64,000 nucleotides of DNA from Congeria kusceri (lineage: Eukaryota; Mollusca; Bivalvia; Myida; Dreissenidae), in contig CM051036.1 in the NCBI GenBank assembly GCA_027627225.1, positions 40,743,926 to 40,807,925 of the forward strand. The letters are read 5' to 3'. The notes below the pieces were generated by a model. It saw nothing but the letters and a program-made list of their open reading frames with translations, ran no database searches and was not told where the DNA came from. Numbering within the stretch: the first letter of the stretch is position 1; the number at the start of each line of letters is the position of its first letter. The position numbers were made by a program, and so were the translations under genes. This document shows, one piece after another, positions 1 through 11,026 of this stretch.

Positions 1-670
1 CTTTCACAGTTTGTGTATGACCATCAGATCTCAGCGGACGTCAAAAATGGGCCAGATTGTGTTTTAAACACCAGAGTTATTGCCCTGTTTATTAAAAAAA
101 TATATAAAAATGAACATTATTCAGGATAGAGAGAGACATTTTTCATCCAATCTTCACCAATCTTGCACAGTTTGTCTATTACCTTGAGATTACAGTTGAA
201 GTCGAATATAAGCAAGATTGGACCAGAAACACTAGAGTTATTGCCCTTTGTGAAAAAAATATGCAAAAATGGGCATTATACAGGATAGAGACTTTATTTT
301 TCATCCAATCTTTACCAATCTTGCACAGTTTTTCTATGATCATAAGATTAAAGGTGAAATCGAATATAAGCATGATTGGACCAGAAACACCAGAGTTATT
401 GCCCTTTGTTTGTGAAAAAAATATGCAAAAATGGACAATGTTTAGGATAGAGACTTCATTTTTCATCCAATCTTCACCAATCGTGTACAGTTTGTCTATG
501 AACCTAAGGCTACAGTTGAAGTCGAATATAAGTGTGATCGGGCCAGAAACACCAGAATTATTGCCCCTTGTGTTTGTAAAAAAACATCAACAAGTTATCA
601 ATGATTGGCTTGCACACACGATTTTTGATTCAATGTTGACCAAACTTACACAGTTTGCGCATGACCATAA
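1..670. repeat. 158-162 base tandem repeat, about four degenerate copies, cut by the window edge
   Basis: The phrase CAGAGTTATTGCCC or a close variant recurs at about 72, 233, 391 and 553, giving spacings of 161, 158 and 162 bases. The surrounding text (CATCCAATCTTCACCAATC, ACAGTTTGTCTATGA, GTCGAATATAAG) recurs in step. Copies are diverged by substitutions and short indels, so the array is old. Bivalves are known to carry an ancient satellite of about 160 bases (BIV160) and Helitron-like elements with cores of this length. Membership in either is an inference from length and style, not a demonstrated match. Open frames across this tract on both strands are repeat by-products. Confidence 0.75.
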
Positions 671-2934
671 ACATTGATTGATACAATTTGATTTCCAACA
701 GTTGCAAGACTTGCATGCAGAACTTTACCTTATAGCATAGCCATCGCAATTATCGCATTGCAACTAGTTTTCCAAATTTGTTTGCGAAAAAGACATCAAA
801 ATCTACTGTGTGTGCATTTTCCAGAATCGTCAATAACTTAATGAAAAAGGGTCAGGTAAGAATATGGAGAAAAATAATTTGAGAACCATTAGCAAAAAAA
901 CGCACATCCACTACCCAACTCATACTTTAGTTAGCCCATTGCACTAACAGATGTTTTAAATCAAAATTGATCCTACCCACACTGTGTATTGATCAGATAC
1001 CTTAATTTACAAACAACAGTATGGTCTTCATCTGTACCAGTTCTCATGTGAGCACTTTGGGCCATCATGGCCCACTTGTTTGGTAAATGGTCAACTTGAC
1101 GATTCTAAAATTGAATAAATATTCAAAACATATCAGTAATATCCTTAAACATTGTTTATAAGTCGATACTATCAAAACAAAACACTTGTTTATCCAAAAA
1201 CACATTTAATTATTGAGCAGGTAAATAAAACAAAAATCAATCTGACAAACCCAATAAAATGTTCTAGGGTGGGGGCATTTTTTTAGGGTAGGTCGGGTAA
1301 CCTGACAACCTGAAACAAACATTATTTTTTTGCATGCCTTAGTGAACTTTCATTTGATTCCCACTAGAGGCATCAATTAATGGTTGTACCCAGGACTTGA
1401 AAGGGTCCAGAATCCCATTTAAAATAAGGTTTTGGACTTTCAAGAGCCATCTTTTGGCTACCTCTAAATTTATTATTATAATAGTGCCATTTTGGATTTT
1501 AAATTCAAAAGAAGTTTTTGAAAAACATCCTCAATGTAATGACCAAGTGTATGTTTCAGCCCATTACTTCAATTATGTCATTTTGTGTAATTTAAAAAAT
1601 GTGTGGTCTTAATTTTTTTCCGTGAAAAATGTCAGTTTGTTCAAGTCAAGTTTGCGCATAACTTGTTCTGGTGCCGTGAATTCTGTCAATTTTTTCCATA
1701 TTTCTGACATCTTATATATGCGTTTTGTCATTTCTTACTTACCGTAATATTGATAAATAAAACAGGATACCATCAAATTGCGTTTGACGGATGGTGTTTG
1801 TCAAGCAGAGCGGTGTGATAGCCTGCAATGATTATGTTTAAAACAAATGTACGAAGATAATGCCTCAGTATGCATCATTTGAAATGAAGATATATTGGAT
1901 ATTGTGTGTGAAAATAGCATGTAAATTATTGGCAACAGTATAAATCATGGCGGTAAATTGTGATAAATTTGTTAGTAAAATCCTATCAGACTTACTTGGT
2001 GTTTTTTTTTACAGAGTTTATGTGAAAAGGGTTGAAATGCTTGTGTAATAATTCTTAGATTTGTATTAAAATATTTAAATAAGTATTCTGATGTTTAACA
2101 TCACTTTTAAAGAGTTTCAGTTTGTTTTGTTGCTTTTTTTATGTAAATAAATTATTTGTTAAATGTTGTTGGTCAAATGGGTCAAAATACTGGTGTATCA
2201 GATATTTTTGCACAAAGATAACAATTTTATTAATTGAATTTATTGGTGCTGTATTTAGTCCAGTGAATAAAAATAATCACTACAAAATAAATATGCTATG
2301 CATAAATATCAGAAAATACTTCATATTAACAAGTGATAAGTTATTTAGAAAAAGTACAGATTGTAAATTTATCAACAAAAACCAAGTGTGTTTGTAGAAT
2401 TTATTGCTGTGGTATCATGTTTATATGGTGTCATGTGTCCGTTATTCTGTTAGAATGACAGCCATTACTGGTGACAGTGATGTAGTAGAATTTAACAGAA
2501 TTGATTTTGCATTTATTTTACACTCCCTAGCAGTTTACTCTTAGCGTCCATGATTTTCAAAAAGAAATGGATGAAGCAAAATAAATCATGTATGCCACAT
2601 TTGAATTACATTCAACTGTTTTCTTAGTTTTTAAGTATTAAAAATCATTTGACAAAAAAAAAAATCAAATTATGTTAGTGTAATGTAACTTGATTTTTGT
2701 CTGAAAAAATACTATTATGTTTTCTATTTCATTTCATTTATGGCAAACATAAATTATTTATTATCTAACCATCAGGTTTCATAAAATACACAACACAAGA
2801 TAGGTGTGCCAATAAGGGGGGTATTTAATCGACAGAAAAAGAATGGGAACTTTGACATAATTATAGCATCGTCCCTGAACTTTATACTTATAATATATCA
2901 TAGATATATATTTGAACAAAAACATCATTTCGCA
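671..2934. other. AT-rich non-coding stretch, no gene seen
   Basis: Only short open frames occur (at most about 90 codons), with low-complexity, phenylalanine-, isoleucine- and lysine-rich translations typical of AT-rich intronic or intergenic DNA. No splice-bounded exon, RNA gene or clear element boundary was recognised. A locally GC-richer patch near 1262-1320 (GGGTAGGTCGGGTAACCTG) looks like a fragment of a dispersed repeat but has no visible ends. Confidence 0.5.
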
Positions 2935-3002
2935 AAGTATTTTGCATCACAGTGCATGTCGTTTTGTACCAGATGCAAACGGTACAAGAATACAACTATT
3001 AA
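2935..3002. repeat. Isolated partial copy of the 85-88 base repeat
   Basis: The segment around 2957-2995 carries the TTTTGTACCAGATGCAAACG / GGTACAAGAATACAA core that is tandemly repeated further right at 3430-3625 and 4698-5265. Only the second half of the unit is preserved here. It is a diverged outlier of the same family. Confidence 0.6.
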
Positions 3003-3429
3003 AGACAAATGTCACTCTATTCATAAAAACAGTGTGTTGATTTTATCAATTTTCATGCTTTTCATGACTAACTGTACTGCTAACAGTATAATTAACTGTC
3101 ATCAAACTGGACACGTCATTTCGTGGGCCGTCTATGAAACATTTGGAACAGTATCAGACGTTTGAAATATATAATAGATTCAACAATTTACGAAATGAAA
3201 ATCACTTGGTAAGTTTCTGACCACTAATAACTAAATTTGCACAGAAAAACAATGTCACTTGGTTTACAGCGACCGATGTTTTCTCAATGTGCTGTACCAG
3301 TGTCGTTATTCAATGTTTAATACTAGTTCAGATTTATTAGACGACCCTCGACATTGAACACTTCACTGACCACAATGACGGGATTTCTCCATTCAAAAAT
3401 CATGCATGGGAACTACATTCCTTTTATGG

Positions 3430-3625
3430 GAAACTAGGACACCAAATGTCTTTAAAACATTTCACATCTCACATTTCCCTCGTGTACAGTACACGACTTC
3501 GTTTGTACCAGATACAAACGGTACCAGAATACAATTATTAAACATTTCGCATCTCACAATTCCCTCATGTACAGTACACGGCTTTGTTTGTACCAGATAC
3601 AAACGGTACCAGAATACAATATTAT
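3430..3625. repeat. 85-base tandem repeat, two copies (left block)
   Basis: Two consecutive units occur with an 85-base offset: CGTGTACAGTACACG at 3481 and its near copy at 3566. Each unit reads as AACATTTCRCATCTCACA, then a 15-base palindrome, then TTTGTACCAGATACAAA (six-base arms), then GGTACCAGAATACAATTATT. The family resumes at 4698 after a block of about 1.07 kb that is not made of this repeat. Confidence 0.8.
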
Positions 3626-3736
3626 ATAAATAACACATGGCTGAGAGGGTGATATAAAATAATATCAACCCGAGAAATGTTATATCAACCGAGGGTTGAT
3701 ATTATTTATATCACCTCTCAGCCAAGTGTTATTTAT
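3626..3736. repeat. Near-perfect palindrome, arms of about 45 bases
   Basis: The left arm (3626-3671) begins ATAAATAACACATGGCTGAG and the right arm (3693-3736) is its reverse complement, ending CTCAGCCAAGTGTTATTTAT. The arms differ by a few bases, and a spacer of about 21 bases separates them. The palindrome abuts the end of the 85-base repeat block, so it probably marks one end of the sequence that interrupts the array. A foldback-type element or recombination by-product are both possible. Confidence 0.8.
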
Positions 3737-4697
3737 TTTATTACACCGAGCAATCAGTATAACACTTTGAAATGATAAGCTTTGTGATTTTGTTTCACCA
3801 TAACTTTACTGTAATGTAGACACTAGTAATAAATGCTACGTAAGCCGAGGCTTGACATTACCATTTCATAATACCATAGTTATCTAGTTAAAACATTGCA
3901 AAATCAGCCTTCCGTACTTTCCAATACTTCGCAGACATGACCTTACTGACAGTAACCTTTCACCGGCATGACCATTGAGTGTGCACTGCTATATTTAGAC
4001 GTGTCAATTTTAAAGATGGCGTGATCGATACGAAGTTTCTACAGCGCGTTAGATTAAATCGGTTATAAACAAGGAGAAATATGGACGAACGTTATCGTAT
4101 GATTCAAACAGGAATAATATACAGTTGATTGAAAGTGTTAAATGGATATTCAGATCACATAACGGATAAATTTGTGGCATAATCTGTAAACAAATTGTGC
4201 AGTGACGACACAAACCAGTTTTCAATCGACTGATATTATTACATAGGGTTGTGTTGTGTCGTGTTTAAACACAGAACGAAAGAAACCATGCATTGGTGAT
4301 GTATAAAATTATTTTGGACGCCAATATTGATCTGATACAGGTTTGGAAACAAAATACGAATTTAAAGATACGTTATGACCAGTCATGGCGATTTCGAAAA
4401 CACATCGCGTTTCTGGTTAGCACGGTTCACATGAAAAATTGAAATAATGTTTTTTATTAAAAGCTTTGTGGATACAAAAAGGAATTTTAAATGCTTGTAG
4501 CTGGATATTAATTGTAAAATGCCAAGGATTGACGTCAGCACTTTGGTGGTATTTGTTGATAGTCAGTCGTTCAATTTTGTTTTGAAAAAAAAATCGCTGT
4601 TCTATTTTTAGCTCCGCGCGAGGGTGATATGACAAAATATTACCCTGGGATATAACTTTTTGTCTATGGACAAAATACACAGAGTGGTCACGTGAGG
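3737..4697. mobile_element. Block interrupting the 85-base repeat array; possible inserted element
   Basis: This stretch has no 85-base units although they flank it on both sides. Its edges carry weak inverted similarity: TTTATTACACCGAGC near 3737 and GTGAGGTGTAATTATAA near 4693. The phrase GAGGGTGATAT occurs at both ends (about 3645 and 4619). No coding capacity for a transposase is visible, so if it is an insertion it is non-autonomous. The superfamily cannot be assigned. Confidence 0.3.
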
Positions 4698-5265
4698 TGT
4701 AATTATAAAACATTTCACATCTCATATTTTTCTCGTGTACAGTACACGACTTCGTTTGTACCAGATACAAGCGGTATCAGAATACAATTATTAAACAACA
4801 TTTCAAATCTCGCAATTCCCTCGTGTGCAGTATATATGTATTCGTTTATACCAGATACCAACGGTACCAGATTATTAAACAACATTTCGCATCTCACAAT
4901 TCCCTTGTGCAAACAGAACCAGAAGACAATTATTAAAAACAGTTCACATCTCGCATTCCCCTCGGGTACAGTACACGACTTCGTTAGTACCAGATACAAA
5001 CGGTACCAGAATACAATTATTATACAACATTTCGCATCTCACAATTCCCTCGTGTACAGTACACTACTTCGTTTGTATCAGATACAAACGGTACTAGAAT
5101 ACAATTATTAAACAACATTTCATATCTCACAATTTCATCGTGTACAGTACACGACTTCATTTGTACCAGTTACAAACGGTACCAGAATACAATTATTAAA
5201 AATTTCACATTTCCCTCATTTAAAGTATATATCTTCGTTTATACCAGATGCAAAAGGTACAATAA
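4698..5265. repeat. 85-88 base tandem repeat, six to seven copies (right block)
   Basis: Unit anchors (CGTGTAC or a variant) fall at 4734, 4822, about 4900 (truncated unit), 4963, 5051, 5139 and about 5218, most at 88-base spacing. Units alternate between AACATTTC-type leaders and the paired palindromes CGTGTACAGTACACG and TTTGTACCAGATACAAA. The last copy is strongly decayed. Opposing open frames over this tract arise because the palindromic repeat keeps stops out of frame. Confidence 0.8.
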
Positions 5266-6380
5266 TTAAAATAACGGCAATTAATTTCGAATCTCACTTT
5301 TAGATCGGTGAAATAATACAAGTTATATTGTACACAGTTGAAACGATACCACCACGTGGCTGCTCCCTATTCCCTTCAGACGTATCCAGAGTTAAAATCA
5401 TGGCTGCCAGTAGCAACGCCCTCATAATTGTAGATAAACATTAGAGTCGATATAACGAAATTAATTTAAACAAGACTGAAAATATCTCTATCAAAAACAA
5501 AAAAATGAAACAATTTGACACGCTGTAAATTCAGTCTGCACTACACCCCGTTTGCTGGTCGAATGATTTCTCAAACCAGTTAGTTTCAAATCTTCAATAC
5601 TTCCACGAGGAAATTTAGGAAATTTCAGCGGGCAAATTACCGTATAACCTAAAAACACATACCGTATAAACCATATTAAACTACGATATTTATAGTAAAA
5701 ATGTGTTTAATATCAATGTGTTTGTCAAACATTATTTATCAACATGTATGTCATATTGGATACATCTGTAAAATATTTTCTACCAAACAATAATTATCAG
5801 AGACAGGAAATCATCACTATTACAAAACAAAATTTTGTCATCAGTATTATGCAAGCCAATCTAACTTTAAGGTTCTAATAAGTAGACCTGTTTATATTAT
5901 TTTGGTAACATTAAAAGATTGTGTAACTTCCAGTAAAACACCATTATAGCACCTGGCAATTGATTTTTTAACCCATTCAGCTGTTGATATAAACGTTTAG
6001 CATTTTACACTCCCTGTTTATCATATTGTAAAGTGCGGTATATTTTAAGGTTACATATGTTCCATACATACCAGAGCTGTGGGTATGTGAACTTATTTGT
6101 GGCAAGGCTGGTAAGGAAGATTTTGTATTAATTAAACTCTAGTTTTCATATGTTAAAATAATGTACCATAGGTGCAGGGTTAATATTGAAGACACGTAAA
6201 ATGGACAAAAAAGACAATACCCTGCATGGATTGGTTTTAGTATCAACATTGCTACAAATGTGAATCATATGCAAATCAATCTAGAGTTTTATCCAATTAA
6301 TGTAATCGAATATCCCATGTTAAACAGTTAACCTATTTTACACAGAAGAGGACATGGTCAAGCTGGTGAAGTGATTATTG
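5266..6380. other. AT-rich non-coding stretch, no gene seen
   Basis: There are no substantial open frames, no inverted terminal repeats and no tandem repeats that I could recognise. The stretch is compatible with intron or upstream flank of the Teashirt gene. Confidence 0.45.
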
Positions 6381-6440
6381 ATTAATGGAAATTATCCCTT
6401 TCACAATAGCTTGGGAGGATTTTAAAATTTTAATGGCAAC
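6381..6440. promoter_or_regulatory. Candidate conserved non-coding element, copy 1
   Basis: The segment opens ATTAATGGAAATTA, then after eight unlike bases reads ACAATAGCTTGGGAG, then an AT-rich tail with TTAAAAT and AATGG. The same order, with near-identical blocks and identical spacing, occurs at 23829-23890 on the other side of the Teashirt coding exon. The motifs include homeodomain-type TTAAT/ATTA sites and a SOX-type ACAAT. No coding frame explains the similarity. Enhancer function is inferred. Confidence 0.4.
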
Positions 6441-6834
6441 AACTGAATCGGTATTAATTATCTGCAAACTGTGTAACAGCAAGTTGTAACAATAAAGCAT
6501 GTAAAATATAACACACATATCATGGGCATAGCTAACATTCAAATATTGGGGCAGCAACCACCGCCCCATTGTCTACACCCTTGCATATGAGCTTTCGTGT
6601 AGGCAGGCTTATCAGGCAACAGTGACCACTACAGGACTGAAACATGGGTGAAAGATGCATATTGCTTCTTTCTCTAACAGTACATGTAACCCATATAAGG
6701 TGAATTGAATGTCATTTAGGGCCAAGGGGTTGAAGCATGATTCTTACAGGGGAAAAAATTCAGACCCACCAGTATGCTACACTTTCCTATCAGGGATGAA
6801 ATGAAGACAAATGATGTGGCATGAGAGATTGCCT
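6441..6834. other. Non-coding stretch, no gene seen
   Basis: Only short open frames are present. The base composition is slightly more balanced than in the surroundings, which would fit further regulatory sequence, but no specific element can be delimited. Confidence 0.4.
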
Positions 6835-6935
6835 CAAAAGTAATGGATGTTCCTACTGGCTGGAGACAATCTGCTATTTATCATAGCAATGATTGATCAA
6901 GCAATAATCATCATCAATTCTGGCTAACTGGTGAA
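6835..6935. promoter_or_regulatory. Candidate enhancer with Pbx/Hox-type sites
   Basis: This short stretch of higher complexity contains GCAATGATTGATCAAGCAAT and AATAATCATCATCAATTC. TGATTGAT matches the Extradenticle/Pbx-Hox composite site known from animal enhancers. Because it lies upstream of a Teashirt homologue, a regulatory role is plausible. It is not demonstrated, and no conservation could be measured here. Confidence 0.25.
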
Positions 6936-8683
6936 CACGATTTTGTTTTAGACATATAGAATCATTCACTTACCTTCCAGAGTTTTTTGTAGCCGCTGCA
7001 GACATGTCTGAGAGATTTCAAATCCAACATTATTTCGGGAGGGGCTTTACTGGGATTTTTTTTAGTGGAATTGGGCTTAGTGTTTCCAATTACATGGAGA
7101 ATATTCCAAATATTAAAAACTCCATTAATTCAATCCACTTGAATTCACAGAGAAACCCCAATATAATGGTAACATTTTGTTTTTTTTCAAACAAGTATTT
7201 TTGTAACTTTGAATTATTTTATGTTAATAAAGGTGTTCATTGTTTTCAGTTTTGCACAATTTATTTAACATATTTCTGTTTATTTATATATTTATTTTTT
7301 TGCATTTAACAAGTTATTGCTTATTGCTTGTACACATTGCAATGTCCTTTGTAAACAAAGGGAAACAACTCTAACAGTTTTGGATCTTTATTGAAATTAC
7401 TTTGTTCAGTAGGTTACCATAAAAACAAGCTGATCATTAAATGCTTTCTTTAAATAGTGTTATGCCATCAGATGATCTCTTTGCACATATTTATATGGTA
7501 GCATGAGCAGTTTATTATCAATTATACCTAATTTTCTCTTATTGAATTTTTTTGGGCTTTAAAATGATCAAAAAGCTGAATAAATAAATAAATGTTCGAA
7601 ATATTGGGCATTGCAACAACTTTTAACATCGTTTTATCATCAATTTGAGTGATATAGTTATGCTTAACCCCTTAAAGAAAACTGATTTTGTAAGATCAAA
7701 GTTACCATATCATTCGTATTTCTTTTTAATTACATACCATGTCATGATTTTCTTTAGAAAATCTCCATGTTTATGGCTTTCTGAAAAATGTACAATAAAT
7801 GATTAATCATTTGTTAATAACACAATACACCATATTTAGAGCGGTGCAGGCCATATATTACCGTGATGCAGGTGTGTATGTATGGCATCATTACCGGTAA
7901 TTGTCGGGTACCGTGATTTACTGTCGGCAACATCTGTCAATCTGCAGTTTTACATGCCGACATGCAAAACGATGGCAAATTGGTGCAGACTATTTTATTG
8001 CTGTTTTTAAGATGATGAATGCTCAACAATGAGTATACATCATTTTATGTTCTTTGATGTTCATGTTTGATAGATAAGTTGTGGAGAAGTTTGTCTTTTT
8101 TGATGGACTGATTTTCCTGTTTTGTCATTGTTGACTTACTTCAGATCTGTTGCACTGATGGTTGTTTACATTAAGAAAAGATAAGGGATTTATAAAATAT
8201 ATTAAATGATTAATTAAAGCTAATTGTGATAAATTTTGATAATTTAAAAGCAGTCTTATTGAAGTTCATAATTTATCTTCTACAAATTAAAGATTTGTTG
8301 ATCTGATTCCTTACCTACGTTTTGTTTAATTTACATACAGGTAAAACATTTTTACAAGTGATGGTGATGAAATATTAGTTTGGAAAAAAAAGTTGTGAAA
8401 TATTTTTGTAACATATTCACATGATGTAGTTCAATTACCTCTGGTGTAACTAGCTGACATTTAAAATGCAAATGTTACTTGCTCCATAATTTTTACTATT
8501 TTGTGGGTTTGTATTCCATGAACAACTGTAGTTTATCTTTATCGCAGCAGTTCAATTTTTTGTAATATTTTTAAAACTAGGGCCCCCATAACTTATATAA
8601 AAGTGAGTAATAATAATAATACTAACAATATTAGGTTAGCCCAATTTCATATATATAGTAACTAAAGTAGCAAAGGTACATAA
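6936..8683. other. AT-rich non-coding stretch with one notable 24-base segment
   Basis: No gene is seen. The segment at 7894-7917 (CCGGTAATTGTCGG... through ...CCGTGAT) is identical over 24 bases to 11196-11219 inside the inverted-repeat element further right. This suggests that 7860-7960 is a remnant of the same repeat family. The remainder is low-complexity AT-rich sequence. Confidence 0.45.
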
Positions 8684-8885
8684 TTACTGTTCTGGTGTTG
8701 GGTAATAAGCGTAACCTGTTGGAATTGGACAGAAAACACATGCCTCAGTATTGAATATGGACAGGAGGTTAACATCCACTAAATATTGCAGTCTTCTAAA
8801 CATCTCTGATATGACACGATCAGTGGTCATAGATTGTTGGTCATCCGATACAAGTGTTGGGTCAGTCATTGCAGAGAACTTGTAT
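8684..8885 (-). CDS. Possible terminal coding exon of an unidentified minus-strand gene
   Basis: Read on the minus strand, an acceptor-like CCATCTCCTATAG ends at 8886. The sequence after it stays open for 66 codons to a stop at 8684-8686, with entry phase 2 (the first base completes a split codon). The translation has balanced composition, unlike most open frames nearby: a hydrophilic start around TDPTLVSDDQQ, an amphipathic stretch RVISEMFRRLQYLVDV, and a C-terminus rich in proline and tyrosine (PTGYAYYPTPEQ). I do not recognise the family. No AATAAA is seen on that strand just downstream. It could be a real last exon, a piece of a decayed retroelement or chance. Confidence 0.25.
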
Positions 8886-8959
8886 CTATAGGAGATGGAA
8901 CTTGGATTCAGCATACAAATAGTTTTTATTACATTGATGTAAAATGATTTATCAATCAA

Positions 8960-9744
8960 TTTAGCATATTTTATGTATTTGTTAAATTTGTCATTGGGTT
9001 AGATTACTAGTAAATTACAAATGAATTTATTACTTTACAACTAATGTAACGCTATCAAAAGTGTACTCCTATGTATATTAGGTCGTTATACACCGAAGTG
9101 TGAAGTTGATTCTGCTCATACAATAAATAGCTCAGAATCCACCAATTACGTCTAATTATTTGGACTATCAAAAGTGCATTTTAAAAGTGCAACTTAATGG
9201 AGTATTCAAAATATTTAACGGAAAAGTATATATGTAAAATGTACGTTTCATATTTACTCTTATAGATTACATACTTATTTGCATTAAATAATGTTGATAA
9301 ATGATGCATTTACATTTCTATCTTATTTTATGCATTCCAGCCATTGGTTTAAATTTACTTAATTTGTCATGAATGCAGGATTTGGTTACATTCACACTTA
9401 ATGCAGTGACAGTGAAAATTTAACACTGAAATTCAGAATTTTAATGTTTAAATTCATTTTCATTCAGAATGATCAAAATTCACCCCATCAGTGTGGTAAT
9501 AAGGACAAATTCTTTATATTTTAAAAGGACGGCATATAAAGCACTAGAATATACGCCATGCCATAAATTTAACAAAAAATATTAATAATCTGAATTTCTT
9601 AATGGGTAATGCAAACAACTGAATACCGGTATATGAATTGTCGACAATATTAAGAGTTCCTCAACTACTGAGTGCATACATCTATTTTTACATCTTAATG
9701 ACTATATTTAATTACCCGATTAAATACCGATTGAGCAATTTCAA
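8960..9744. other. AT-rich non-coding stretch, no gene seen
   Basis: There are no open frames of interest and no repeats with recognisable ends. Confidence 0.4.
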
Positions 9745-9860
9745 GTGCATTGCCATTGGCTGTCATCTGGATAGAGGTTTGATTGATACCCGGGCAGGTA
9801 TGATATCAAATACCAACACCTCCTATTGTGAAGTAATTAATTACACTTGATAATTCCGAT
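9745..9860. promoter_or_regulatory. Candidate enhancer containing a palindromic homeodomain site
   Basis: GTAATTAATTAC at 9833-9844 is a perfect 12-base palindrome with the layout of a paired homeodomain dimer site. Nearby are TTTGATTGATACC (Pbx-Hox-like) and TGATATCA. Sequence complexity is higher than in the flanks. The regulatory call rests on motif content alone. Confidence 0.25.
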
Positions 9861-11026
9861 TAATATAACTGATTACTCGCGTATGAACAATATAATATGT
9901 TTTAATGTGTTTGTCCATTCACTGACATTCAATCATGTATATGATTAGCGTCATGTGTATTTCTATTGTCCCATCCCTGCGTGGCCTTCAGAAGAAAGAT
10001 GGGCTTATTGATTTCAATGATTTTCCCCCTGATATGGGATAGTATGGCTATAAAACTAGAATTTTAATATTTGAATCATCAAAGACAAATCTATTGATAG
10101 TAAAATATTAAATTAATATTTGATCTTCTAAGTGATGTTGTTCATTATTTACAAATCGTTGTATTGTTTAAAGAGCGGATATCGCAGGCACTCGAGATGC
10201 AAACGTGACAGAATTGTTTTCAAAGACCCATTATGATTGATGTGGTATATTAACTGATTGAGGCTAAATCATTCATCTCTTTTGACCTGGAATATTATGT
10301 TTTTGGTGATTTATAGCATTTGTAAGTCTCCATTAATGTATTTGCTTCAGTTTTAACATGCTAGTGTCAATAAAGTTCACTTATATTCAGTTCTGTTTTA
10401 GATCTCAGACTGACAAATATTGTTTCTGAAAATTTAATATTTTTTGAAAAGGAAATCATGATTTTATGTTCTTGTTGGTAAGATGGTTTTATTTGATATG
10501 TTTATTTACACCTTAAAATGAAAATGACTGCTCATAATATATTGGAATAAATGTCAGAAATAGTAATCCTTGTTTGATTTATTACAGTTTATGCGTCGTA
10601 ATATGCTTGAATGACGTATATCAGTTAAAAAACTAAAAATATTTTCTATGACAAGGAAATCGGTGCTCTGTAATACAAGATGGTTGTAACGTTGTATGTT
10701 TCTCCGTTTAAACATTTTAATATATTATCACCGTATAATAAAAACTTGTAAACTGCAATAATAAAACTCATATGTCTGAAGAACTTTTTGAATCAGTGAA
10801 ATGAGGTTACATTTTCTTCTTCCTCGTTATATTTAATATAACAGTTACTCTGTGCATTGATATATTTAACTTAATTATTATTTTTTGACTCCTCATGTGT
10901 AGTGATGTGAATGACATTGAATGTTATGTTTCTGTTAGCTATGGAATTCTTGTACACAAAACAATGTTATTTATCTTGAAAGTACTTAACTCTTAGTAGC
11001 CTGTGTGCTTGACATCTCAATTTTTA
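9861..11026. other. AT-rich non-coding stretch, no gene seen
   Basis: Only AT-rich sequence with short open frames is seen up to the terminal repeat of the element that starts at 11027. Confidence 0.4.

Noticed and set aside
261..677. 138-codon open frame on the plus strand
   Set aside because: It is a translation of the roughly 160-base tandem repeat; the peptide repeats in step with the DNA.
4692..5111. 139-codon open frame and its minus-strand counterpart
   Set aside because: Both are translations of the palindromic 85-88 base repeat.
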